The notes under the pieces: model-generated
What the model saw: only the letters and a program-made list of their open reading frames with translations
Database searches by the model: none
Told to the model about the DNA's origin: nothing
NCBI RefSeq assembly: GCF_900626285.1
Contig: NZ_LR131147.1
Location: 1,735,654-1,799,653, forward strand
Length of the DNA: 64,000 bases
Direction of reading: 5' to 3'
Source: Intestinimonas massiliensis (ex Afouda et al. 2020)
GTDB lineage: Bacteria; Bacillota; Clostridia; Oscillospirales; Oscillospiraceae
In this document: positions 51,430 through 59,202 of the stretch, piece after piece
Layout of the letters: every line of letters begins with the position of its first letter
Position numbering within the stretch: position 1 is the stretch's first letter
Made by a program: the position numbers and the translations under genes

Positions 51430-52492
51430 CCGCTATCGGGACGAACTGGATCAGATCAGGCTGACCGGTGAGAGCAAACGGGACCTGGTCCGGGCGCTGG
51501 CCGCCCGGCAGGGGAGCAAAACCGTTCGGCGGTGGAGCCGCACCGCCATTGCGGCCGCCGTGATCGCGGCGGTGCTGGCGGGCACAGTGGGGGCGGCGGT
51601 GGTTCTGCCGCCGGTGGTACGGAACTATTTCGGCGACAGCGCCGGGTACCGGCAGAGCGCCGTGGAGCTGGGGCAGTCCATCACCCAAAACGGCTGGACC
51701 CTGACCCTCACCGACTGCCTGGCCGACGACTACACGATTTATCTGGGGCTCACCCTCACCGCCCCGGAGGGTACGGTGCTGGACTGTGCGTACGGGTATC
51801 ACTTTATGGATGCGTTTATGCCGACCTTTCCCGACCTGCCGGGGCTGACCGGCAGCGGGACCTATCATCAGGTGGAGGACGACGACCCCACAGACAACCA
51901 GATCAGCTTCCTGTTTTTCTGGAGCTATTACTCCCAGGAGAAGTCCCTCAACGGCCAGACCCTGGACTTCACGCTGGGGGAGCTCTATCACGAGGTGGGC
52001 TGGGACGGCGGGAAGGAATACTCCATTGAAAAAATCTACGACTGCAACGAGACCTGGGCCTTCCGCACCACGCTGAACTACCCGGATCACATCATTCGTC
52101 TGGAGCCGGACGTCACGGTCCATACCCTGGGCGTGGACGCAAAGGTGGCCGAGGTGACGGTATCACCCATCAGTGTGTATGTGCTGCTGGCGGACAGCTC
52201 TCTGTTAGGGCACCACCACAATCCGCCCCGGGACTCTGAGGGCTACCCCGCCTGCACCGCCTACCAGGAGATCACCCTGTATACCAAGGACGGCACCGCC
52301 ATCCCCCTGAAAAATGACAGCCCGGAGAGCGGCTGCGACGAAAGCACCTGGCCGCTGCCTCCCGACTGGGATGCCGACCCCTCCGGCGGGGAGCGGGGCT
52401 GGCTCCGGTTCATCCGCCGCCCGGACACTCCCCTGGACGTGGAAAACCTGGCCTCCATCTCCATCTGCGGGGTGGAAATCCCGCTGGAGTAG
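51419..52492 (+). CDS. DUF4179-type membrane anti-sigma factor
   Basis: A 357-residue type II membrane protein: a cytoplasmic start of about 40 residues that should bind the sigma factor, one membrane helix at about 43-64, and an extracytoplasmic beta-rich region. Overlap with the sigma gene and the general pattern match the DUF4179 partner of SigV/SigX-like ECF factors. The C-terminal part parallels the fragment at 47792-48274. The gene ends only six bases from the convergent bile salt hydrolase gene, with no terminator between. Confidence 0.84.
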   Translation: MMDNRYRDELDQIRLTGESKRDLVRALAARQGSKTVRRWSRTAIAAAVIAAVLAGTVGAAVVLPPVVRNYFGDSAGYRQSAVELGQSITQNGWTLTLTDCLADDYTIYLGLTLTAPEGTVLDCAYGYHFMDAFMPTFPDLPGLTGSGTYHQVEDDDPTDNQISFLFFWSYYSQEKSLNGQTLDFTLGELYHEVGWDGGKEYSIEKIYDCNETWAFRTTLNYPDHIIRLEPDVTVHTLGVDAKVAEVTVSPISVYVLLADSSLLGHHHNPPRDSEGYPACTAYQEITLYTKDGTAIPLKNDSPESGCDESTWPLPPDWDADPSGGERGWLRFIRRPDTPLDVENLASISICGVEIPLE

Positions 52493-52498
52493 CGGGCC

Positions 52499-53476
52499 TT
52501 ACCCCTCCTGCCAGGTAATGCACAGTTTGGTATCCAGGGGAAATTCCAGCAGCTTGTCCCCAGCCCGCCGCTCCTCAGTGAGGGCCACGGCAGTGATGGC
52601 GCAGTTGTCATAGGTCTTGTAATAGTAGGTGCCGGTGTCCGTGTTGATGCAGCAGGAATACCGGGTGATATCGCAGTTCCCTTCGGGAGTGCGCACGGAA
52701 CCCCGGGGCATGGCCACCGCGTCCAGCAGGTGGAAGAACTGGCTGACGCTGCTCGCCTCGCTGTCCTCACAGACGCAGTTCCGCTTGCAGAAGGCGGCCC
52801 GGACATAGCGGGAGGCGGGGGACCAGTCCCCCGGCAAACCCATCGCCCCCATGCCCTGGCCGAAGGGGGACAGGTCCAGAGCGGGGTCCAGCGTGTTGTC
52901 CGGCTGGGCGGCGGACAGCCCCCGGTACTGGGTCAGATTGGTCAGGTGGAAGGGAAAAGGCGGGTTGTTGGTCAGCACCCCCACCGGATCGGGATACACC
53001 TTCACCCCGTCCGCCATGGGCTCGGCCACGAAGGCCCCGTGCCTGTCGGCGATGTGCCAGTGGAGGGGCGCCAGGGGCATGTTGGGCCGGAAGGGGACCC
53101 CCAGCAGCGGGATGCGCTTCATCTGTTCCGCCGCCTCTTCCGCCGTCTCGCAGGTGCCCAGCAGGTAAGGGATCAGCTCATAGGGGGCCAGGGCCTCCCC
53201 CGCTCCCCCATCCGGCGGATACCAGGCGTTGCCAGGGAAGTTGAGCCCGGCCATATAGACCCCCGACTCGTTCACCCCCTCGGCGTACAGGGGATAGCCC
53301 TCCGCCACGCTGGCCATGCCGATGATGGCCTGGTGGGTCTCCGGGGCGGTCATTCTGTGAAATTTCAGGGGAAAATGACGGGGCGTAATCACAACTTTTT
53401 CCCCGAAGGCATATTCCAGGTCCAGATTACGGCCGGTATAGGTATTTTTTGTGGTGAGCACAAGGCTGGTACACAT
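52499..53476 (-). CDS. bsh: Bile salt hydrolase / choloylglycine hydrolase
   Basis: A 325-residue Ntn-hydrolase that releases glycine or taurine from conjugated bile acids. After Met removal the nucleophile is Cys2. Other active-site residues are in place: Arg16 and Asp19 (GRNLDLEY), Asn79 (AGLNFPGN), Asn171 (LTNNPPF) and Arg226 (SRYVRAAF). No signal peptide is present, so it is cytoplasmic, as usual. The loop FGQGMGAMGLPGD carries G-Q-G at 206-208 where many enzymes have S-R-G. The ATG follows AAGGAGG. Penicillin V acylase activity is the family alternative. Confidence 0.93.
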   Translation of the reverse strand: MCTSLVLTTKNTYTGRNLDLEYAFGEKVVITPRHFPLKFHRMTAPETHQAIIGMASVAEGYPLYAEGVNESGVYMAGLNFPGNAWYPPDGGAGEALAPYELIPYLLGTCETAEEAAEQMKRIPLLGVPFRPNMPLAPLHWHIADRHGAFVAEPMADGVKVYPDPVGVLTNNPPFPFHLTNLTQYRGLSAAQPDNTLDPALDLSPFGQGMGAMGLPGDWSPASRYVRAAFCKRNCVCEDSEASSVSQFFHLLDAVAMPRGSVRTPEGNCDITRYSCCINTDTGTYYYKTYDNCAITAVALTEERRAGDKLLEFPLDTKLCITWQEG

Positions 53477-53514
53477 GGCGGGACCTCCTTTTTCCTTCAG
53501 TTTATCCAGATTTG

Positions 53515-53548
53515 AAAAAATCCCCCGGGATATCCCGGGGGATTTTTC
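53515..53548 (-). terminator. Terminator of argS
   Basis: A 15-bp stem (53515-53530 with 53533-53547 as near-perfect arms). The left A-run gives the minus-strand T-run past the argS stop codon. It also lies in the bsh upstream region. Confidence 0.88.
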
Positions 53549-55297
53549 TTACATTTTCTCGGGCGCGGTGACACCGATGAGGCCCAGGCAGTTGGCAATG
53601 ACGGCCCGGACGGTGTCCGCCAGCTTCAGGCGGGCGGACAGCACGTTGGCCTCCTCCCCCTTGATGCGGCAGGAGTTGTAGAACCGGTGGAACTCGCCGG
53701 CCAGGGTGATGAGGTAGCGGTTCACGTGGGAGGGGTCGTAGTCCCGGGCGGAGAGCCGGATGGTCTCAGGCAGCTGGGACAGGGTCTTGATGAGGGCCTT
53801 CTCCTCGGCGGTGGTGTACAGGGAGGCGTCCACGGCGGAGGCGTCGGGCACCGGATCTCCCTCTTCCGCCAGGCGGCTCACCAGGGAGCAGATCCGGGCG
53901 TGGGCGTACTGGACGTAGTACACCGGGTTGTCGGAGTCCTCCCGCACCGCCAGGTCCAGGTCGAAGTCCAGGGCGGAGGTGGAGGACCGGGAGTTGAAGA
54001 AGAACCGGGCGGCGTCCACGCTCACCTCGTCCAGCAGGTCCCGCAGGGCGATGGCCTTGCCGGAGCGCTTGGACATGCGGACGGGCTGGCCGTCCTGGAG
54101 CAGGTTCACCAGCTGCATCAGCACCACGATGAGCCGGTGGGAGCCGTCCAGACCCAGGCCGTCCAGGGCGGCCTGGAGCCGGGCCACGTGGCCGTGGTGG
54201 TCGGCGCCCCAGACGTTGATGGCCTTGGAGAAGCCCCGCTTCTCCAGCTTGTTGCGGTGGTAGGCGATGTCGGCGGCGAAATAGGTGTAGAACCCGTTGG
54301 CCCGGCGGAGCACGTCGTCCTTCAGATCCAGCTTGTCCACCTGCTCCTGGGTCTTGCCCTCGGCCAGGTACTTCTGCTTCAGCAGGGCGGTGGTGTTGAG
54401 CCACAGGGCCCCGTCCTTCTCATAGGTCCAGCCCTTGTCGGCCAGCAGGCCCACCGTCTCGGCCACGTAGCCGGAGCTGTGGAGCCCGGACTCCAGGAAC
54501 CATTCGTCGTACTGGATCTTGTACCGGAGCAGGTCCTCCTTCATCTTGGGGATGTTCACAGACAGGCCGTACTCCGCCATGGCCGCCTGCCGCTCCTCCT
54601 CCGGCTTGTCCTTCCAGTCGGGGCCGTGCTGGTCATAGAAAGCCTGGGCCAGCTCCTTGATGTCGTCCCCGTGGTAGCCGTCCTCGGGGAAGGGATAGTT
54701 CTCCTCCCCCAGCACGATCTGCAGATAGCGGGCGTCGATGGACATGGCGAACTTGTGGATCTGGTTGCCCGCGTCGTTGACGTAGAACTCCCGCCACACG
54801 TCGTAGCCCGCCCGGGTGAGGACGCTGGCCAGGGCGTCGCCCAGCACGCCGCCCCGGGCGTTGCCGATGTGCATGGGGCCGGTGGGGTTGGCGGAGACGA
54901 ACTCCACCATCACGCGCTCGCCGTGGCCCTCGTCCACCGCGCCGTAGGTGTCACCTTCGGCCTGGATGTCGGTGATCACCTCGCCGTACCACTTGCTGCC
55001 CAGGGTAAAGTTCAGAAAGCCGGGGCCGGCAATCTCCACCTTGTCAAAGAAGGTGCCCGCCAGGTCCAGGTTGTCCACAATGGCCTGGGCGATCTGCCGG
55101 GGGGCCTTGTGGAGGGCCTTGGCCCCCGCCATGGCAAAGGAGGAGGCGTAGTCACCGTGGGTGGGGTCCTTGGGAATCTCGATGGTGGCCTTCACCTCCG
55201 CGCCGGCGGGCAGCAGGCCAGCCGCCGCGGCCTTCTCATAGGCCGCCTGGGTCAGTTGGGCGACCTGGTCCCGGGCCGCCTGGATCATATTGGACAT
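53549..55297 (-). CDS. argS: Arginyl-tRNA synthetase
   Basis: Charges tRNA-Arg. The 582-residue class I enzyme has the HIGH-type signature NPTGPMHIGNARGG, the KMSKS-type loop VRMSKRSGKAI and the C-terminal DALR anticodon-binding domain (YDPSHVNRYLITLAGEFHRFYN). The N-terminal additional domain is present. ATG at 55297 follows AGGTGAT; a GTG nine bases upstream is less likely. It is the last gene of murI-DUF1934-argS. Confidence 0.97.
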   Translation of the reverse strand: MSNMIQAARDQVAQLTQAAYEKAAAAGLLPAGAEVKATIEIPKDPTHGDYASSFAMAGAKALHKAPRQIAQAIVDNLDLAGTFFDKVEIAGPGFLNFTLGSKWYGEVITDIQAEGDTYGAVDEGHGERVMVEFVSANPTGPMHIGNARGGVLGDALASVLTRAGYDVWREFYVNDAGNQIHKFAMSIDARYLQIVLGEENYPFPEDGYHGDDIKELAQAFYDQHGPDWKDKPEEERQAAMAEYGLSVNIPKMKEDLLRYKIQYDEWFLESGLHSSGYVAETVGLLADKGWTYEKDGALWLNTTALLKQKYLAEGKTQEQVDKLDLKDDVLRRANGFYTYFAADIAYHRNKLEKRGFSKAINVWGADHHGHVARLQAALDGLGLDGSHRLIVVLMQLVNLLQDGQPVRMSKRSGKAIALRDLLDEVSVDAARFFFNSRSSTSALDFDLDLAVREDSDNPVYYVQYAHARICSLVSRLAEEGDPVPDASAVDASLYTTAEEKALIKTLSQLPETIRLSARDYDPSHVNRYLITLAGEFHRFYNSCRIKGEEANVLSARLKLADTVRAVIANCLGLIGVTAPEKM

Positions 55298-55339
55298 CTC
55301 TATCACCTTTTCTTCAAATTCTTCCGTTGTCCGGGGCCC

Positions 55340-55783
55340 TCACTGCTTGATGGACAGGCCCTTCTGCCGCACCTGGATGTGGAACAGGTTCTCACCGGCT
55401 ACCGCATGGTCGATCTCGATGGCGTAGTCGATCTCGATGCTGCCGCCGGCGGCGTCCAGCTCCGCCTTCATCTTCTTGGTGCTGATCCCCACGGCCAGAG
55501 CACCGTAGGGGGTGTTGTACATAGACAGGTGCCGCCGGCCCTCCTCAAACACCATCTGGGAGTTGACCTCCCCGATGCGCAGCAGGGTCACCCGGTCCCG
55601 CTCGATCTGGAAGGTGGTGAGGGTACCTTCCAGGCCGGTGAGCTCGCTCTCCTGATAGGTCAGGGTGTAGCCGTCCTCCCCGTCGGGCTGGAGGCAGCCC
55701 TCGGTCACCAGTTCTATGGTCTCCTCCTCGGCCTGCTCATAGCTCTGCCTGCCCCGGATGGAGATGATTACATTGTTTTCCAT
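55340..55783 (-). CDS. DUF1934 (YwiB-like) beta-barrel protein
   Basis: A 147-residue protein predicted to fold as a small lipocalin-like barrel. The YNTPYGALAVGISTKKM and IEIDYAIEIDHAVAGENLFHIQV stretches are diagnostic of DUF1934. In Bacillus the homologue ywiB lies next to argS, and here it is 42 bases upstream of argS. No biochemical role is established. ATG at 55783 is preferred over ATG at 55804 because it has AAGGT at a suitable distance. Confidence 0.88.
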   Translation of the reverse strand: MENNVIISIRGRQSYEQAEEETIELVTEGCLQPDGEDGYTLTYQESELTGLEGTLTTFQIERDRVTLLRIGEVNSQMVFEEGRRHLSMYNTPYGALAVGISTKKMKAELDAAGGSIEIDYAIEIDHAVAGENLFHIQVRQKGLSIKQ

Positions 55784-55862
55784 TGTACCTTGTACCTCAA
55801 CCATGGGTTTACAAATTGCAAAATATTATACCTGATTTGGGCCAAAATGTAAAGGGCACGTC

Positions 55863-56684
55863 CTAATATTGGCTGATATCCACCTGGCCTACCGCCTCGG
55901 TCACATCCCAGCCCAGGAAAATGGAGGCCAGGCGGGAGAAGTCCTCCTGCCGGTCGCTGACAAAGTAGCGGTACCGGCCGCCGGAGGTATTGGGGGACAG
56001 GGCATCGGCCCGCTCCAGCGCGTCCGCCGCCGCCCGGGCGCCCTCTGCCCCGGCGTTGACCAGCTTCACGTCCGGCCCCATATAGGCGGCAATGACCCCC
56101 TCCAGCAGGGGGTAGTGGGTGCAGCCCAGCACCAGGGTATCCACCCCGGCCTGCTTCAGGGGAGCCAGATACTCCGCCGCCACCGTCTCAATGACGATAT
56201 CCCCCCGCCGGAACCGGCCGTTCTCCACCAGGGGCACGAACAGGGGGCAGGGCTGGGCGAGCACCTGAGCCTCCGAGTTCTCCCCATGGATAAACCGCTC
56301 ATAGGCCCCGCTGCGAATGGAGGCCTGGGTACCGATGAGGCCGATCTTCCCGTTCCGGGTGGCGCGTGCGGCAGCCGCCGCCGCGGGGGCCACCACGCCC
56401 AGCACCGGGATGGAGTTCTCCGCCGCCAGGATATCTAGCGCGGTGGTGGACACGGTGCCGCAGGCAATGACGATGGCTTTCAGGTCAAAGGTACGCAGAA
56501 ACGCCACGTCCTGCCGGGCATATTTGACAATGGTATCCGCCGAGCGGCTGCCGTAGGGCACCCGGCCGGTGTCGCCGAAATACACGATATCCTCTCCGGG
56601 CAGCAGGCGGCGCAGCTCCCGCACCGTGGTCAGTCCGCCCAGTCCGGAATCGAACACGCCGATGGGTCTTTTGTCCAAGACCAT
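55863..56684 (-). CDS. murI: Glutamate racemase
   Basis: Makes D-glutamate for peptidoglycan. The 273-residue protein has the N-terminal IGVFDSGLGGLTT, YFGDTGRVPYG, the first catalytic cysteine in VIACGTVSTTA (C75) and the second in LGCTHYPLL (C188). The first motif reads ACGTVS where most enzymes have ACNTAS. Both catalytic cysteines are intact, so it is probably active. The ATG at 56684 follows GGAGGG. Confidence 0.95.
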   Translation of the reverse strand: MVLDKRPIGVFDSGLGGLTTVRELRRLLPGEDIVYFGDTGRVPYGSRSADTIVKYARQDVAFLRTFDLKAIVIACGTVSTTALDILAAENSIPVLGVVAPAAAAAARATRNGKIGLIGTQASIRSGAYERFIHGENSEAQVLAQPCPLFVPLVENGRFRRGDIVIETVAAEYLAPLKQAGVDTLVLGCTHYPLLEGVIAAYMGPDVKLVNAGAEGARAAADALERADALSPNTSGGRYRYFVSDRQEDFSRLASIFLGWDVTEAVGQVDISQY

Positions 56685-56809
56685 CCCTCCTACAAGGTTT
56701 TGTTCCGCATCTATTCATGATATGCGAAATCCCGCCATAAAGCAAGGACATTTCCAATAAAAATAGGGGAAAAAACCGCCGCCGCCCCGTCCTTTTTTCT
56801 CCGCCTTGT

Positions 56810-56837
56810 TTGACATTTCGCCTGGGCTGATTATAAT
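56810..56837 (+). promoter_or_regulatory. Near-ideal sigma-A promoter
   Basis: TTGACA (56810-56815) and TATAAT (56832-56837), both perfect, with a 16-base spacer. It drives the short gene starting at 56895. It is one of the strongest-looking promoters in the window. Confidence 0.88.
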
Positions 56838-56894
56838 AAGATACATAGAGTTCCCTTAGGCTCTTATGTCACGACAGCGAGGAGGGTCTGCACG

Positions 56895-57311
56895 ATGAAG
56901 CTGGAACTGACGACCAAGCAATTCCGCCGCCTGCTGGATATGGCGTATATCGGAAACTGGATTCTGAATTCCACCCGGGGCGACGACCGCTTCCGGGATT
57001 ATGATGAGGTGGAGAGCCTGCTGTTCGCCAAAGCGCGGGAAGAAGGCATGACCACTCTGGCCGAGGATTGGCAGGGCGAGGTGGTGCCCTCCCGGGCGTT
57101 TGCCGAGGGCGGCATCCACGAGGCCATTATGGAATATGAGAACAACGTGTTCTTCGACATCCTGGCGGAGGATCTGGCCCGCCGGGATATGGACGACGCC
57201 CCCATCGATGAGAGCAATTACGATGAGCTCACCAGCCGGATCGACGCCTATATCGCAGAATTTGAGCAGCACGGCACCGACAACATCCTGGTGGACAGCG
57301 ATCAGCTGTAA
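56895..57311 (+). CDS. Conserved hypothetical acidic protein
   Basis: A 138-residue, soluble, mostly helical and acidic protein with no signal or membrane segment. I do not recognise the family. It has an AGGAGGG site upstream of the ATG, its own near-consensus promoter and its own terminator, so it is a genuine and probably well-expressed monocistronic gene. Features include TKQFRRLLDMAYIGNWILNS near the start and a C-terminal Asp/Glu-rich helix. Confidence 0.8.
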   Translation: MKLELTTKQFRRLLDMAYIGNWILNSTRGDDRFRDYDEVESLLFAKAREEGMTTLAEDWQGEVVPSRAFAEGGIHEAIMEYENNVFFDILAEDLARRDMDDAPIDESNYDELTSRIDAYIAEFEQHGTDNILVDSDQL

Positions 57312-57322
57312 CCGACGGACAG

Positions 57323-57360
57323 AGCGGGGCCCCCGGTCTATGACCGGGGGCCCCGCTTTT
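57323..57360 (+). terminator. Terminator of the acidic hypothetical gene
   Basis: A 16-bp perfect GC-rich stem (57323-57338 with 57342-57357) and a short T-run. Confidence 0.9.
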
Positions 57361-57373
57361 ATGTTCTGATTCC

Positions 57374-59083
57374 TCAGCCCTCCATGGGCTGCCCGTCTGA
57401 CCACAGGATCTCCGCTCCTTCGGGGGGCGCGGTGGGTACGGTGCGGGTGGTGACGGAGGCGGTGCTGTCCGCCTCCAGGGTGATCTTGCCCACATACTCG
57501 CCCTTGAACTCCATGGTGCAGGTGCTCTTCAGGGGGGTGGCGGACAGGTCGAAGGTCACGTCCACGGGAACGGCCCCGGGCACGCTGATCCTGCCGGTGC
57601 AGTCCATGGTCTGGAGCTTGCCGCCCACGGTCCTGGCGGTCAGATCCATCTTCACGTCAGGCATCTGCACCTGGCCGGTGAGCAGGTCGGCCAGACCGAT
57701 CTGCCCATAGTCGATGCCCAGCTCGTCCATCCGGGCTTTCAGGGTGAGCAGATCCAGGTGGGCGGAGTAGGTCACGATGCTTCCAGATTCCTTCCGGGTG
57801 AAGTTCTCGTCCCCCAGGAAGAGGCGCAGGGGCAGCACAGTGTCCATCACAGTCTCCCAGGGGCTCTGATAGTACCAGGTGCTGTTTTTCTGCTGCTCCA
57901 CCAGCAGGCTGCCCAGGGTGAACTCCCAGCCGCCGCTGAGCATCTGGCTCAGCATGACCCGCTGTGCGTCATCCATCCGGATACCCATCCACTGATCCTC
58001 GCCCAGCTCGCTGGTCAGCTGGAACACGCCGCCGCCCTGGAAGTATACGGTCCCCTCGTTGGTGTTGAGGATCAGGCTCATCTGGTCTCCGTCGGCGTCA
58101 TGGATCAGCTCCAGGGCCTCGGGGGGCAGGGCGGAGAAGATGGTATCCTCCAGATCCCCCAGATCCACCCCCAGGGTCAGGTCGGCGCTCACGCCGTCCT
58201 TGCTCTGGAGGGTGGTCATATCCAAAGCGATGGAGGCGCTGTCATTCTCCTTCTCCCCGTACAGGGTGCCGGTGAGGGTCATATTTCCGGTGCCGGCGTA
58301 GGTCTTACTCCAGTCCACCGCCGCCATGGAGGCCGCGATCAGTTCGTTATAGCAGGTGAAATAGCTGTCCACCTCCGCCTGGAGGGCATCCCAGTCGGTG
58401 AGGTAGGCCGTCTCATAATAATCATCCCAGTACACGCCCAGGCCCAGGGCTTCCGCCGCCGCCCGGACGGGGATGTACACCCGGCCGCCCACTGCCGTGG
58501 GGGCGGCCCCCATGTCGGTCTCCTCCAGCTTGTCGCCCACGGTGTAGGACAGCTTGGAGTCCCCCAGGCGCATGGTCAGGGTATCCCCCGCCTGGGTTTT
58601 GGCGGTGATAAGGCCGTCGGTGTAGTCCACCTGGGCCCCCATCCCCTCCAGCAGGGCCCGGAAGGGCACCAGGGTACGGCCGTTCACCGCCATGGGCTCC
58701 AGGCCGCCGAAGTCCAGGTAGGTCCCGTTCAGGCTGACGTTGATCCCCTCGGGGAAGGGCATGCCCATGTCGGTCTTTTCCTCCGTCAGGTAGTCCTGCC
58801 AGTCGGATTCATCCATACCGTAGTACTCCATGGACCAGTTTTCGTTGTCCTCATAGTACTGGTCCATGGGCAGCCAGGCCCACGCCTCATAGTCCATCCA
58901 GTACTGGTCCCAATCCTCCTCGGTCCAGTTCTCCTCGGCGGCATCCTTCTGCTCCTGGGTCCAGGTGTTCCAAGGGCCGTATTGCTCGTACAGGCCGGCA
59001 GATTCCTCCCCCGCCGCCAGGGCAGGTGATATGCAGCCCAAAACCATCAGGATTGTCAAAAGAATACAAATCTTGCGTTTCAT
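57374..59083 (-). CDS. Secreted protein with copper-amine-oxidase-N stalk domain
   Basis: A 569-residue exported protein. A signal peptide is at about 1-24. Residues about 30-105 are extraordinarily rich in Trp, Tyr, Asp and Glu. A copper amine oxidase N-like domain is at about 112-235 (NVSLNGTYLDFGGLEPMAVNGRTLVPFRALLEGMG, AVGGRVYIPVRAAAEALG). The rest is beta-rich with no family I can name. No anchor motif is visible. It is monocistronic. Confidence 0.82.
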   Translation of the reverse strand: MKRKICILLTILMVLGCISPALAAGEESAGLYEQYGPWNTWTQEQKDAAEENWTEEDWDQYWMDYEAWAWLPMDQYYEDNENWSMEYYGMDESDWQDYLTEEKTDMGMPFPEGINVSLNGTYLDFGGLEPMAVNGRTLVPFRALLEGMGAQVDYTDGLITAKTQAGDTLTMRLGDSKLSYTVGDKLEETDMGAAPTAVGGRVYIPVRAAAEALGLGVYWDDYYETAYLTDWDALQAEVDSYFTCYNELIAASMAAVDWSKTYAGTGNMTLTGTLYGEKENDSASIALDMTTLQSKDGVSADLTLGVDLGDLEDTIFSALPPEALELIHDADGDQMSLILNTNEGTVYFQGGGVFQLTSELGEDQWMGIRMDDAQRVMLSQMLSGGWEFTLGSLLVEQQKNSTWYYQSPWETVMDTVLPLRLFLGDENFTRKESGSIVTYSAHLDLLTLKARMDELGIDYGQIGLADLLTGQVQMPDVKMDLTARTVGGKLQTMDCTGRISVPGAVPVDVTFDLSATPLKSTCTMEFKGEYVGKITLEADSTASVTTRTVPTAPPEGAEILWSDGQPMEG

Positions 59084-59163
59084 AGGGCCTCCCCCTGTCT
59101 ATTTTTGATAATTTCATGGTATCATACTTTCTTCTTTCTGTCTACGGAGGAAGTAACGATCCC

Positions 59164-59197
59164 ATAAAAAAACCTGCCGTCTTGCGACGGCAGGTTT
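59164..59197 (-). terminator. Terminator of the NSS transporter gene
   Basis: A 12-bp perfect stem (59170-59181 with 59186-59197) with a TTGC loop. An A-run from 59166 gives the minus-strand T-run. Confidence 0.9.
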
Positions 59198-59202
59198 CCG
59201 TA

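Noticed and set aside
53687..55852. A 721-codon open frame on the plus strand
   Set aside because: It is antisense to argS and the DUF1934 gene and shows the same low-complexity signature as the other antisense frames.
55863..56684. Glutamate racemase possibly inactive because of ACGTVS in place of ACNTAS
   Set aside because: Both catalytic cysteines (C75 and C188) and surrounding motifs are intact, so loss of function cannot be argued from this change.
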